Source of the DNA: an uncultured Bacteroidales bacterium
Lineage (GTDB): Bacteria > Bacteroidota > Bacteroidia > Bacteroidales > Bacteroidaceae
Assembly (NCBI GenBank): GCA_937898885.1
Contig: CALDKD010000036.1
Span: 15,953-79,952 of the forward strand
DNA length: 64,000 nucleotides
Direction: 5' to 3'
Shown: positions 10,219 to 18,640 of the stretch, piece by piece
Layout: every line of letters begins with the position of its first letter
Numbering within the stretch: the stretch's first letter is position 1
Notes under the pieces: generated by a model
What the model saw: the letters and a program-made list of their open reading frames with translations, nothing else
Told to the model about the DNA's origin: nothing
Database searches by the model: none
Translations under genes and position numbers: made by a program

Positions 10219-11769
10219 GTGAAGACAAGTAAGGTCCTGTTTGCTGTTATGGCATCACTGATGCCGTTTGCAGTATATGCCCAGTATGGCAATGCCTCTT
10301 TTGGTGGATCATTGATTGATGAGTTCAATTCCTTCCGCTCTGAGACTATTGAGGAATTTGATGCTTTTCAAAAACAGATTCTCAACGAGTATATAACCTT
10401 CATAGGCGGAAAGCTGGAGGATACGAGGCATTATGGCGATAACCTCAAACCAAACCGTCCGAAGCCATCAGTGCCACCCGCACTTAATCCATCAACTGTC
10501 GTACCCGGATTGAAAGATGTTGTTAACGTTGATGACGATGCCGCCGATAGTGTTGAGGTTGTATCATTGGAACAGGTATCTACCGAGAGTCTTGCCGTGT
10601 TTACAAAGAACAAGGCTGCAGAGAATAAAGAGACTGAGACGCCGACCTTGAAGGAGGAGACAGTTCAGGTTCCTGCGGAGAACAATATTGAGATAGACAT
10701 ATATGGGTTGAAGCTGTCCTGGCCGTCAATAGATATGTCAAAGCTCTCATTCACCACATCCGGCTCATATTGGAAGGGTGTCAAGCTTATGGTTGATACA
10801 AGCAGGCTTACAGATGCCATACGCGAGTCTGCCATAAAATACAGCCTTGGCTCCTGGTGCACCTTGCTCGCAGTGAACAAGTATGTTGAGAAACTGCTTG
10901 ACGGGCAGAATACTCCCGCTGTCATGACTTTGACTCATTATCTGATGTCGGATTTGGGATACGACCTTGTCCTGGGGATAATAAACGGCAACGATACAAG
11001 ATTGTTCATTCCTTTTGACCAGGCGGTGTATGATACGGACTACGCAAACTATCACGGTAAAAGATACTACATTTACCCGAAGATGCGTCTCACACCGGGA
11101 ACTCCGGTAAGTCTGGCAAGCCTGCCGGTAGCGGAAAACTCCGATGAGCTTACTTTCAATCTTGTGATTAATCCGTCATTAGTCATTCCCCGCGATGACA
11201 TAAGTTTCTCTGTCACCGACTCTGTAATCAATCTTCAAGGAAACGTAAATGGAAATCTGATAAACCTTATGAAGGACTATCCTCTTATGGATACAGAGTA
11301 TTATGCCATGTCAATGGCCGATTCTGAGATGCGGGATCAGGTTCTTGATGCGCTCCGTCCGCAGATTGAGGCCTTAGAGACGGAAGCGGCTGCGAATGAA
11401 TTGCTGCACTTTATTCATAATGCCTTCGAATACAAGACGGATGGCAATCAGTTCGGTGCGGAGAAGCCGTTTTTCTTAGAGGAGATTTTCTATTATCCGT
11501 TCAGCGACTGCGAGGACAGGGCTATACTCTATTCTTTTCTGGTCCACTATTTATTGGACCTGGACGTGGTATTGCTGACATATCCCAATCATGTATGCAC
11601 TGGAGTAGCGCTTCCTGCTGAGCCAAGTGAGGGTGACTTAATTGCTTGCATCGTTCTTGACAACAAGCGGTATTATGTGTGTGACCCCACTTTCATAGGG
11701 TCTGATGTAGGAATGCCCCAGACTAGTTTTATCGGTGTTACTCCAAGTAAAGTGACAAAGTGGTACTAA
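10219..11769 (+). CDS. Exported transglutaminase-like protein (operon gene 1)
   Basis: A 516-residue protein when started at the GTG of 10219. That start follows the promoter and gives a clean signal peptide (MKTSKVLFAVMASLMPFAVYA-Q). After it comes a helical stretch with regularly spaced phenylalanines (DEFNSFRSETIEEFDAFQKQ), then a proline-rich linker and a middle domain. The C-terminal region has a transglutaminase-like Cys-His-Asp set: Cys431 in YPFSDCEDRAILYSFL, His458 in YPNHV and Asp489 in YYVCDPT. It is clearly paralogous to the last gene of the operon in layout and in the YP(F/Y)xDCEDR motif. Transglutaminase-fold enzymes of this type are often proteases or peptide-bond cross-linkers; the activity here is unknown. 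It is probably periplasmic or secreted. Confidence 0.75.
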   Translation: MKTSKVLFAVMASLMPFAVYAQYGNASFGGSLIDEFNSFRSETIEEFDAFQKQILNEYITFIGGKLEDTRHYGDNLKPNRPKPSVPPALNPSTVVPGLKDVVNVDDDAADSVEVVSLEQVSTESLAVFTKNKAAENKETETPTLKEETVQVPAENNIEIDIYGLKLSWPSIDMSKLSFTTSGSYWKGVKLMVDTSRLTDAIRESAIKYSLGSWCTLLAVNKYVEKLLDGQNTPAVMTLTHYLMSDLGYDLVLGIINGNDTRLFIPFDQAVYDTDYANYHGKRYYIYPKMRLTPGTPVSLASLPVAENSDELTFNLVINPSLVIPRDDISFSVTDSVINLQGNVNGNLINLMKDYPLMDTEYYAMSMADSEMRDQVLDALRPQIEALETEAAANELLHFIHNAFEYKTDGNQFGAEKPFFLEEIFYYPFSDCEDRAILYSFLVHYLLDLDVVLLTYPNHVCTGVALPAEPSEGDLIACIVLDNKRYYVCDPTFIGSDVGMPQTSFIGVTPSKVTKWY

Positions 11770-11787
11770 TTATTAAATATTATAAGT

Positions 11788-12477
11788 ATGAAACGTTTCG
11801 TGTTTTTGATGATCGCCGCCCTTTTGTCAGCGCCATCTTTCTCTCAGAGTGTAAAACAGACAGTAAAGTCACAGTTGGAGACGAATGATTTATATGTCAA
11901 GCTCTCATCTGCGAAAGACTCAAAGAGTGCTAAAAAACAGGCGAAAGCCGATATCAAGGATGGCTGGAAGGTTATGTCTGGCGAGAAACCACTTGAGAGG
12001 CAATATACTGAGAGTGAGATTTACTCTAATCTCCTTATGACAAACATCTACGGGACACAAGTGCCCCGTTATATCGCTCATACGGGAATGGCCACCGGCA
12101 AGACCTATAATATGGCCTATACGGATGCGCGTGAGCAGTGCAAGTATGATATCGCAGGTATGCTTGAGACCCAGATAGTAGGCTCGATTACTACAAGTAA
12201 GGAGAGTCAGAAGCTGTCTGATTCAGAGAATATGGCGGTTGAGAAACTGTCGGAGAAGGTCAAGACTCTTGTGAATGAGAGCCTGACCAACCTTATTCCT
12301 GTAGTCACCACATACAGAATGAGGGATGGTAATTACGAGGTCAGGGTAAGGATAGCATGCGACAAACAGGAAATAGTAAACAAACTCAAGATGAATATGC
12401 TTAACGAGTCATCTGTGTCGGAGGATATGCTGGATAAGTTGCTGAATGACGCGATGGCGAAAAAAAGCACGCTTTAA
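11788..12477 (+). CDS. Exported LPP20-like protein (operon gene 2)
   Basis: A 229-residue protein with a cleavable signal peptide (MKRFVFLMIAALLSAPSFS-Q) and no lipobox. The centre holds TGKTYNMAYTDAREQCKYDIAG, cited in part: an ATGKT/AYTDAR helix followed by a helix beginning LETQIVGSITT. Later come TTYRMRDGNYEVRVRIA and a basic helix. This 'A-x-x-D-A-R, helix, then beta strands ending in V-R-V' pattern resembles LPP20-type envelope proteins. No catalytic residues are evident. It lies 18 bases after the transglutaminase-like gene. The assignment to LPP20 is a fold-level guess. Confidence 0.55.
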   Translation: MKRFVFLMIAALLSAPSFSQSVKQTVKSQLETNDLYVKLSSAKDSKSAKKQAKADIKDGWKVMSGEKPLERQYTESEIYSNLLMTNIYGTQVPRYIAHTGMATGKTYNMAYTDAREQCKYDIAGMLETQIVGSITTSKESQKLSDSENMAVEKLSEKVKTLVNESLTNLIPVVTTYRMRDGNYEVRVRIACDKQEIVNKLKMNMLNESSVSEDMLDKLLNDAMAKKSTL

Positions 12478-12498
12478 GCATTTTATCTTGTTGTGATT

Positions 12499-13380
12499 AT
12501 GGCAGATAAACAAATGCCTCACAAGCAATCCATACGATTGTCCCTGCTCTGTGCATTATTGATAATCGCCCAATGTGCGGTGGCTCAGAAAAACCGTACG
12601 GTCAGAGTTACCGGCACTTATTCATATTATGCACCCGGCGATATGAGTTACAATGAGGCTTTGAATGAGGCTCTCAGACTTGCGAAGATCAATGCGCTGG
12701 AGAATGGGTTCGGTACGAACATATCGCAGATGACGGTGTCATCTGTCAGCAATGACTCTGATAGTTTCAACGCCTATAATACCGGTAATGTCAAGGGCGA
12801 ATGGATTGAGACCATTGGAGAGCCGGAGTTTGAGCGCAGCTTCTATGACAATGGCATTTGTATTAAGTGCACGGTCAATGGTCTTGCCAGAGAGCTTGAC
12901 AGGTCACATACGGATTTGGATGTACACGTTCTGCGTAATGGCATAGACCTTAAGTTTGAGGATGACGGGTTTAAGACGGGCAATAACCTGTATTTAAGTT
13001 TCAAGTCTCCGATTAACGGATATGTGGCTGTATTCCTGGATGATTTAACCAATGTAGCTTGTCTGCTGCCTTACAAACGCGATGAGGGAAAGGCTGTCCC
13101 GATAAGGCATAATCAGCAATATATATTCTTCAACAGAAGTGTTGACCCCAATCCGCACGTAGATGAGTATCAGATGAGTTGCTCCGGAGATCAGGAAATA
13201 AACAATGTTATTGTAGTGTTCTCTAAAAACGAGTTCTCAATAGCGATTACAGACCGCAGTGGAAGCAAGGTATCCGTTCCGACGGTATCTTGCGAGAAAT
13301 TCTATTCGTGGGTACAGAAATGTCGCGCGCAGGATAAGGACTTCCAGGTAGAGGAGTATAAAATTGTAATCTCAAAGTAA
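12499..13380 (+). CDS. Exported LPP20-like/DUF4384 protein (operon gene 3)
   Basis: A 293-residue protein from the ATG at 12499; an ATG five codons later is an equally good start for the signal peptide (SIRLSLLCALLIIAQCAVA-Q). Residues about 30-130 carry an LPP20/FlgT-like N-domain pattern (YNEALNEALRLAKINALENG, later ERSFYDNGICIKCTVNGLAREL). Residues about 140-280 match the DUF4384 pattern (LYLSFKSPINGYVAVFLDD, LLPYKRDEG, QQYIFFNR). DUF4384 is often found fused to, or next to, caspase-family proteins, which agrees with the caspase gene two places downstream. Function unknown; perhaps an adaptor or substrate of that protease. Confidence 0.65.
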   Translation: MADKQMPHKQSIRLSLLCALLIIAQCAVAQKNRTVRVTGTYSYYAPGDMSYNEALNEALRLAKINALENGFGTNISQMTVSSVSNDSDSFNAYNTGNVKGEWIETIGEPEFERSFYDNGICIKCTVNGLARELDRSHTDLDVHVLRNGIDLKFEDDGFKTGNNLYLSFKSPINGYVAVFLDDLTNVACLLPYKRDEGKAVPIRHNQQYIFFNRSVDPNPHVDEYQMSCSGDQEINNVIVVFSKNEFSIAITDRSGSKVSVPTVSCEKFYSWVQKCRAQDKDFQVEEYKIVISK

Positions 13381-13425
13381 TTTTTGACTATAATTCTTTT
13401 TTTGTAGAATATTAATTCACAGTAT

Positions 13426-14340
13426 ATGAACAAGAGACTTATTTATTCCGTCCTGTCTGTGTTGGTTGGCGTGGCGGGTTTTGCTCAGACAGACGAGCCG
13501 TCGGTGATGTCGGATCTGATTTTTGACTTGGAGGAGGATACCACAGCCGTGACATCGTTGCAGGACATTATTGACGTGCAGAACAATGTGGTGTCAAGAA
13601 ATGACTACAACACGCATTTAGGTGAGGTGTGGCAGCGGGCCGGTTATTTTAATCTGATGTATCATAAGGAATCGTCGTTTGAGATAACCGTACCTCCATC
13701 TCTCTCCGGAGAAAATGATTTGAAAGGATTGGTGTTTAATGCCGACTGGGGTGTGTCCATTCAGGCCGGAAAGAATCATAAGCTGCATAAGAAACCTATA
13801 GCCAAGATGATTTCCTTTAATTTGGATTATACACCTTTCGACCTCTCCGTCAACCACTACTCAGCATTTCCGAATGCCTCATACAACAGTGCGGACACTT
13901 ATATCGCAGGAAGTTCAAGATACTATAAACGCGCCTGGAAGCTGAGTAAACTGGAGGCGGACTATAGTATGGCATTAGGTCCTTCAATCACTTTCGCTCC
14001 ATTTGTCCCGATAAAAAAGAACGGACTTGATTATTTTAAGTTCAATTTCTATTATCACGTTGGCTATTGTGCGTCAATCTTATACATAATCAATGATTCC
14101 GGTAAGGACATTTCCACAGGCGGAGACAAGACTATCTCTGATGATTTCAAAGCTGATTTCGGACACGGACTTTATACCAGCTATGGCGCTAATATTTCCT
14201 GGAAATCCATAGGAATCGGCTATGAGCATCGTTCTGGGAAACTAAATTATATGTCGTTGTCCAAACAAGTATATGGCGATGCTGATTATTCCGCGGCTAT
14301 AAATACGAATATGATCTATATCAATTTCCGTCTCAAATAG
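13426..14340 (+). CDS. Small outer-membrane beta-barrel-like protein (operon gene 4)
   Basis: A 304-residue protein with a signal peptide (MNKRLIYSVLSVLVGVAGFA-Q) and an acidic N-terminal segment. The remaining 230 residues are rich in alternating, aromatic-ended strands (e.g. KMISFNLDYTPFDLSVNHYS, FKFNFYYHVGYCASILYI, ISWKSIGIGYEHRSG) ending MIYINFRLK. This looks like an 8-10-stranded outer-membrane barrel. I do not recognise a named family. It could anchor or export the soluble members of this operon. It lies 45 bases after gene 3 and 27 bases before the caspase gene. Confidence 0.5.
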   Translation: MNKRLIYSVLSVLVGVAGFAQTDEPSVMSDLIFDLEEDTTAVTSLQDIIDVQNNVVSRNDYNTHLGEVWQRAGYFNLMYHKESSFEITVPPSLSGENDLKGLVFNADWGVSIQAGKNHKLHKKPIAKMISFNLDYTPFDLSVNHYSAFPNASYNSADTYIAGSSRYYKRAWKLSKLEADYSMALGPSITFAPFVPIKKNGLDYFKFNFYYHVGYCASILYIINDSGKDISTGGDKTISDDFKADFGHGLYTSYGANISWKSIGIGYEHRSGKLNYMSLSKQVYGDADYSAAINTNMIYINFRLK

Positions 14341-14367
14341 TAAGTCTGTCATTTAACAAAGGGGTAT

Positions 14368-15885
14368 ATGAAAAAAAATCTGTTTATAATCATTGCAGCT
14401 GTATTATGTCAGTTGCCTGCATTCTCACAGAACATTGTGCTTGATGAGGGTAAGTGTGGAAAAAACGTGACATGGTCGTTTGACGGCTATACTCTGAGCA
14501 TCACGAATGTTACTAAAGTGACAGAGTTTATGCCTGTTGCGATAGAGGATTATACTTTGAATGATGTAGCTCCCTGGGTAAAAAAGAAACTGCCTGTACG
14601 AAGAGTCAGAATCGGTGAGGGAATAAGTCGTATAGGCTCGTGCGCATTTGCGAATTGCGATGAGCTTCTTGACGTTGAGTTTTCCAGCTATGGCGTTACC
14701 GAGATAGGATGGGGCGCATTCCTTAATTGTACTCGTTTGCGCAATATCTCGTTGCCTTTCGGGTTGCAGAAAATCGAGACGATAGCTTTCGCAAACTGCA
14801 AGTCACTCTCATCAGTTACGATACCTGATCAGTGCCGTGTGGAGGATCAGGCATATTTGTCCTGCGATGGAATAACGCAGATATCCATCAGTACGACATC
14901 AGTAATTGGTCATTATACTTTCGCCTCAGAAGTCAATACGAAGAACGGAATAAGGCACACATTGTGCAATGCTGAGATAAAGAAGTTGCCGGCATATATT
15001 AATACCGCAAACAGCAACAGGTATGGAATTGCCAGAGAGGCTGTAGAGAAATATAATGGGAGTACTACCGTTGATGTGAATTACGACGAGGCCACATCCG
15101 GCGTAGATACAGATATTCCAGAATCGTATCAGATAAAACAGTCAACGTACGCGTTGGTTCTGGGAAATCAGAATTACAGATTCGCTCCAGACGTCCCATA
15201 TGCCATTCACGACGCAAGGGTTTTCGCCGATTACTGCAACAAGACGCTGGGAATACCGTCTGAGAACATTCACGTATGCGAGGATGCTACGAAACAGATG
15301 ATTCTTGAGGATGAGTTTGAATGGCTGAAGTCTATAGAGAATCCTTTAGATAAGAAGATTATTGTTTATTACGCAGGACACGGAGTACCTGACGTAGACG
15401 ATAAGAACAGAGCTTACCTGCTTCCTACCGATGTTCGTGGCACAAAGCCACAGAGGGGAATAGCGCTTGATGATTTGTATGCCCAGCTTGGTGATATGTC
15501 GTTTGGTCAGGTATGTTTGTTCCTTGACGCTTGCTTCAGCGGCTTGAACAGAAACGATGAGAGCGTTAATGAGGGATTGCGCGGAGTAGAGATTGTTCCT
15601 CAGGAGTCTTCTATTAACGAGGGAAATGTAGTGGTGTTCTCGGCAGCCCAAGGCAATGAGACAGCCCAGGGCTATACAGAGCAGGGACACGGATTATTCA
15701 CATATTGCTTGCTTAAGGAGATACAGGACACCGGTGGCAATATCACGTTGGGAGAATTGTCCGACAGAATATTATCGAATGTCACACGTACTGCCCCACA
15801 GTTACGTCTCCGCAAGGGACAGACTCCAACAACGAACTCGTCAAACAGTCTGTCTGATTCCTGGCGATCAATGCACCTAAAGTAA
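14368..15885 (+). CDS. Exported BspA-type leucine-rich-repeat/caspase protein (operon gene 5)
   Basis: A 505-residue protein with a signal peptide (MKKNLFIIIAAVLCQLPAFS-Q). Residues about 75-190 hold three to four LRR_5 (BspA-type) repeats: GISRIGSCAFANCDELLDVE, GVTEIGWGAFLNCTRLRNIS and GLQKIETIAFANCKSLSSVT. Residues about 258-490 form a peptidase C14 (caspase/metacaspase) domain. It begins TYALVLGNQNY, with catalytic His338 in IIVYYAGHG and Cys389 in LFLDACFSG, followed by VVVFSAAQGNETAQ and HGLFTYCLLK. Both catalytic residues are intact. Caspase-like enzymes cut after basic or acidic residues; the acidic or basic preference cannot be read here. The LRR segment may bind the target. Confidence 0.88.
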   Translation: MKKNLFIIIAAVLCQLPAFSQNIVLDEGKCGKNVTWSFDGYTLSITNVTKVTEFMPVAIEDYTLNDVAPWVKKKLPVRRVRIGEGISRIGSCAFANCDELLDVEFSSYGVTEIGWGAFLNCTRLRNISLPFGLQKIETIAFANCKSLSSVTIPDQCRVEDQAYLSCDGITQISISTTSVIGHYTFASEVNTKNGIRHTLCNAEIKKLPAYINTANSNRYGIAREAVEKYNGSTTVDVNYDEATSGVDTDIPESYQIKQSTYALVLGNQNYRFAPDVPYAIHDARVFADYCNKTLGIPSENIHVCEDATKQMILEDEFEWLKSIENPLDKKIIVYYAGHGVPDVDDKNRAYLLPTDVRGTKPQRGIALDDLYAQLGDMSFGQVCLFLDACFSGLNRNDESVNEGLRGVEIVPQESSINEGNVVVFSAAQGNETAQGYTEQGHGLFTYCLLKEIQDTGGNITLGELSDRILSNVTRTAPQLRLRKGQTPTTNSSNSLSDSWRSMHLK

Positions 15886-15891
15886 ATTGTT

Positions 15892-17415
15892 ATGAGAATC
15901 AGCAGGTTATTTTTGCTCACCGTATGCTTATTGCCAGCTGGAGTCGTGGCGCAGGATTCGTTTGATGACTTCAAGGCCAGGATAGAGGGTGAGTTCAGTG
16001 CGTTCAAAGAAGAGAAAGAGACTGAGTTTGAGGAATTCAGACGTAAGCGCAACGAGGAATATGCTGATTTTATGCGCGAGGCCTGGAAACCATTCAATTC
16101 AAGTCCAGAGGTGCCTCTGCCGAAGGATGAGGAGGTGGCTCCTGTCGTGGTAAAGAAGGGTGATGCGATGGCGGCCCCTGCCACCGCTTCTCTGGCCGTT
16201 TTCATTGAAGATGTAATTCATCTGCCAAAGATTATAAGACAACGGCCGAACCCTGTTGACCCTATTGAGGAGGTCGCGGAACAGCCATCAGGCAAACACC
16301 CGGTAAATACCGATATGATGAGGCACACTTTCTCTTTCTATGGAAAGGAGTTCACCGTGCGTGTTGACCGGTCTGACCTGTTTCAGTTACGACGTGTATC
16401 TGAGGCACAAGTGGCGAATGCCTGGATAGAGCTTTCTAAAAGAAAATACACAAACCTTGTATATGACTGCATACAGATACGTGACAATCTGCATCTGTGC
16501 GACTGGGCATACCTGATGATGCTTCAGCAGATGTCAGAGCAACTGTTCGGAGCAGGCACTAATGAGTCTGTATTACTTGCGGCATATATCTATTGCCAGA
16601 CCGGGTACGAGATGCGTCTCGCCTTCTTGGACAAGAAGTTGTGTTTGCTGGTGGCATCGGAGCATCTCATATACAACTGGGTGTATTACGAGATAGATGG
16701 CAAACGCTACTATCCGCTTACAAAACAGGATGGCACGATGCATATTTGCGCGCAGAGGTATCCGCAGGAGAGACCGTTGTCGCTTCAGATATTGGAGCAG
16801 CAGGATTTCGCATCCTCATCAGCCACTGCCACAGTTCATAAGTCAACTTGTGATGACGATATGAACATCTCTATGACCGCAGACAAAGGCATACTTGATT
16901 TCTACTCATCGTATCCCACTTCTATGATTGGTGATAATATGCTTACAAGATGGGCAATGTACGCCAATGCTCCGGTAAGTGAGAATCTGCGCAGTCAGGT
17001 CTATCCGCAGATCAGAAAAGCGGTAGATGGGTGTGATCAGCTGACAGCCGTGAACAAGATATTAAACTGGATTCAGACAGGCTTTGAGTATGAATATGAT
17101 GATGTGGTATGGGGTTGTGACAGGGCCTTCTTCCCAGAGGAGTCAATGTACTATCCATATTGCGATTGTGAGGACCGCAGCATACTGCTTACCCGTCTTG
17201 TACGCGACATCATCGGGCTGAATTGCGTTCTTGTATATTATCCTGGTCATCTGGCTGCCGCTGTTGACATTACAGAGGGAACTGCCACTGGTGACTACAT
17301 AGAGTATGAGGGCCGCAAGTACTTTATCGCCGATGGTACGATAATTGGCTCAGGCGTTCCTGTAGGTGTATCGTGTATGGATAACTCCACGGCAAAAGTC
17401 ATTATTCTGGATTAA
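15892..17415 (+). CDS. Exported transglutaminase-like protein, paralogue of operon gene 1 (operon gene 6)
   Basis: A 507-residue protein with a signal peptide (MRISRLFLLTVCLLPAGVVA-Q). A charged helix with phenylalanine pairs follows (DSFDDFKARIEGEFSAF, TEFEEFRRKRNEEYADF), then a proline-rich linker with SLAVF, also present in gene 1. The C-terminus carries the same catalytic frame as gene 1: Cys426 in YPYCDCEDRSILL, His453 in YYPGHL and Asp481 in YFIADGT. Overall similarity to gene 1 is only moderate, so the duplication is old. It starts 6 bases after the caspase stop, so translation is probably coupled. No terminator is evident after it; an IS66 remnant follows. Confidence 0.75.
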   Translation: MRISRLFLLTVCLLPAGVVAQDSFDDFKARIEGEFSAFKEEKETEFEEFRRKRNEEYADFMREAWKPFNSSPEVPLPKDEEVAPVVVKKGDAMAAPATASLAVFIEDVIHLPKIIRQRPNPVDPIEEVAEQPSGKHPVNTDMMRHTFSFYGKEFTVRVDRSDLFQLRRVSEAQVANAWIELSKRKYTNLVYDCIQIRDNLHLCDWAYLMMLQQMSEQLFGAGTNESVLLAAYIYCQTGYEMRLAFLDKKLCLLVASEHLIYNWVYYEIDGKRYYPLTKQDGTMHICAQRYPQERPLSLQILEQQDFASSSATATVHKSTCDDDMNISMTADKGILDFYSSYPTSMIGDNMLTRWAMYANAPVSENLRSQVYPQIRKAVDGCDQLTAVNKILNWIQTGFEYEYDDVVWGCDRAFFPEESMYYPYCDCEDRSILLTRLVRDIIGLNCVLVYYPGHLAAAVDITEGTATGDYIEYEGRKYFIADGTIIGSGVPVGVSCMDNSTAKVIILD

Positions 17416-17565
17416 CTTTGCGGGCATAACGAACGTACTTGAAAAAATTCAACACTTCGTTTTGATTGAGGCTTTATTGCACGTGCGTAAGCATTCGCTG
17501 AACTACGTATTTCACGCCTAAATCAGGCCCGCTAACTTCGCGGATATTTTTGATCCAAAGAAGTT

Positions 17566-17790
17566 ATGTGGAAGATTGACGATTTCAGGCCCATCTACCA
17601 GAAGTTTCTGGAGAGTTGCAAGACTGTTCGGAAGTTCTGTTCCGACGAAGGCATAGAGGAATGCAGGTTCTATCACTGGCAGGCAAAGGCCAGGAAGCTC
17701 CGCGAGCGCAGGAGGGCCGATGCCGCCAAGCGTCATTCCGAGAACAAGCCTTCACGCAAGGTCCTTCCGGACAACCTTGAGCGTAAGCCC
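17566..17790 (+). mobile_element. IS66-family accessory gene remnant (tnpA-like, truncated)
   Basis: The frame starting at the ATG of 17566 gives MWKIDDFRPIYQKFLESCK and then CSDEGIEECRFYHWQAKARK, the helix-turn-helix accessory protein (TnpA) encoded first in IS66-type elements. Similarity ends around residue 75; the frame then runs through unrelated sequence and stops at 17847. TnpB and the TnpC transposase are absent, so the element is dead. A promoter-like TAACTTCG lies at 17533-17540. Confidence 0.75.
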
Positions 17791-17813
17791 GTACATTGCC
17801 TAAGCCTCGCTCA

Positions 17814-17881
17814 TTTCATTTCAAATAATGAAACGAAATTTCTCTAACTATATTTTTTTCGTTTCAAATAATGAAACGAAA
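17814..17881. promoter_or_regulatory. Two operator-like 25-bp palindromes, probably of a lost hipBA operon
   Basis: 17857-17881 is a perfect inverted repeat with arms TTTCGTTTC and GAAACGAAA around AAATAAT. 17814-17838 is the same element with one changed base (TTTCATTTC). Their centres are 43 bases apart, about four helix turns, so a dimeric repressor could occupy both on one face of the DNA. They lie 70 bases upstream of a HipA remnant. HipB repressors bind paired palindromes in this position, so these look like operators that outlived their genes. Confidence 0.5.
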
Positions 17882-17953
17882 CGAGCGTGTGTAGTTTAAC
17901 GATTTTGGTTGACTACTTAGAGCCCTATTTGTAAGTGAGGTTGACTCGGTTAA

Positions 17954-18497
17954 TACTTACTGTCTATTTCTGGAGCTCAGGAGAAATTTCCTGCTATCCT
18001 TGAAAACGGAAAGATTCGAATAGCAAAGGCAGGAGAACGCAGCACGTACATTCTTAAGCCAGCGCCACTTGACAGAATTTATCTACGCAAACAGATTCCG
18101 GCAAATGAACATCTTACGATGCAGATAGCATCACAGGTATATGGCATTGATACTGCACAGAACGGACTCTGCTTTACAACGGATGACCAACCTGTGTATG
18201 TTTATTCATATAGAAGGTAATGACCTTGCTCTGAAAGGTGATCTGTCACCTGCTATAGAGAAGAGCGACGTATTTGAGTGCACTGGTCATCCTTGCCGTC
18301 TTGATTTCAAACGCTTTGGCATTCACATCGGTATCAGCGAAAAGCGTGTTACAAAGATTCTTGACCAGTTCATGGAATTCCCACCAGAAGTGGACACTCT
18401 CATTGCCAACTCGTTCTTCCACGAAGATCGTGTGCGCAGAATATACAAGCGAATCATTGAAGAACGTAGAGTCAGATACATAAGGAAGTCAGAATAA
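17954..18497 (+). pseudogene. Decayed HipA-like kinase
   Basis: Two out-of-frame pieces of one gene. The frame 17954-18220 reads YLLSISGAQEKFPAILENG and then STYILKPAP, the N-terminal start of the HipA kinase core (the family has SISGVQ-K and TYILKP). It ends at a TAA. A second frame, visible from about 18188 to 18497, reads GNDLALKGDLSPAIEKSD and then LGISEKRV-type C-terminal HipA sequence. The middle of the kinase, including the catalytic loop, is missing, and the N-subdomain and antitoxin gene are gone. HipA phosphorylates glutamyl-tRNA synthetase or related targets; this copy cannot be active. Confidence 0.75.
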
Positions 18498-18608
18498 ACT
18501 CCATTAACATACAACCATACATAGCGTCAAATTACCATACTAACTATTTGCATATCGCATTTAATGGCATTTTCCGGCTATTCGTGTTACTGTACGAATT
18601 ATTGTACA

Positions 18609-18616
18609 TATATTTG
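18609..18616 (+). promoter_or_regulatory. Promoter -7 element of the GH3 gene
   Basis: TATATTTG fits TAnnTTTG and lies 24 bases before the ATG. Just upstream, TGTAC and GTACA (18591-18608) form a small inverted repeat that could be a regulator site. Confidence 0.55.
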
Positions 18617-18640
18617 CACAATATGGTTTAAACAATTATT

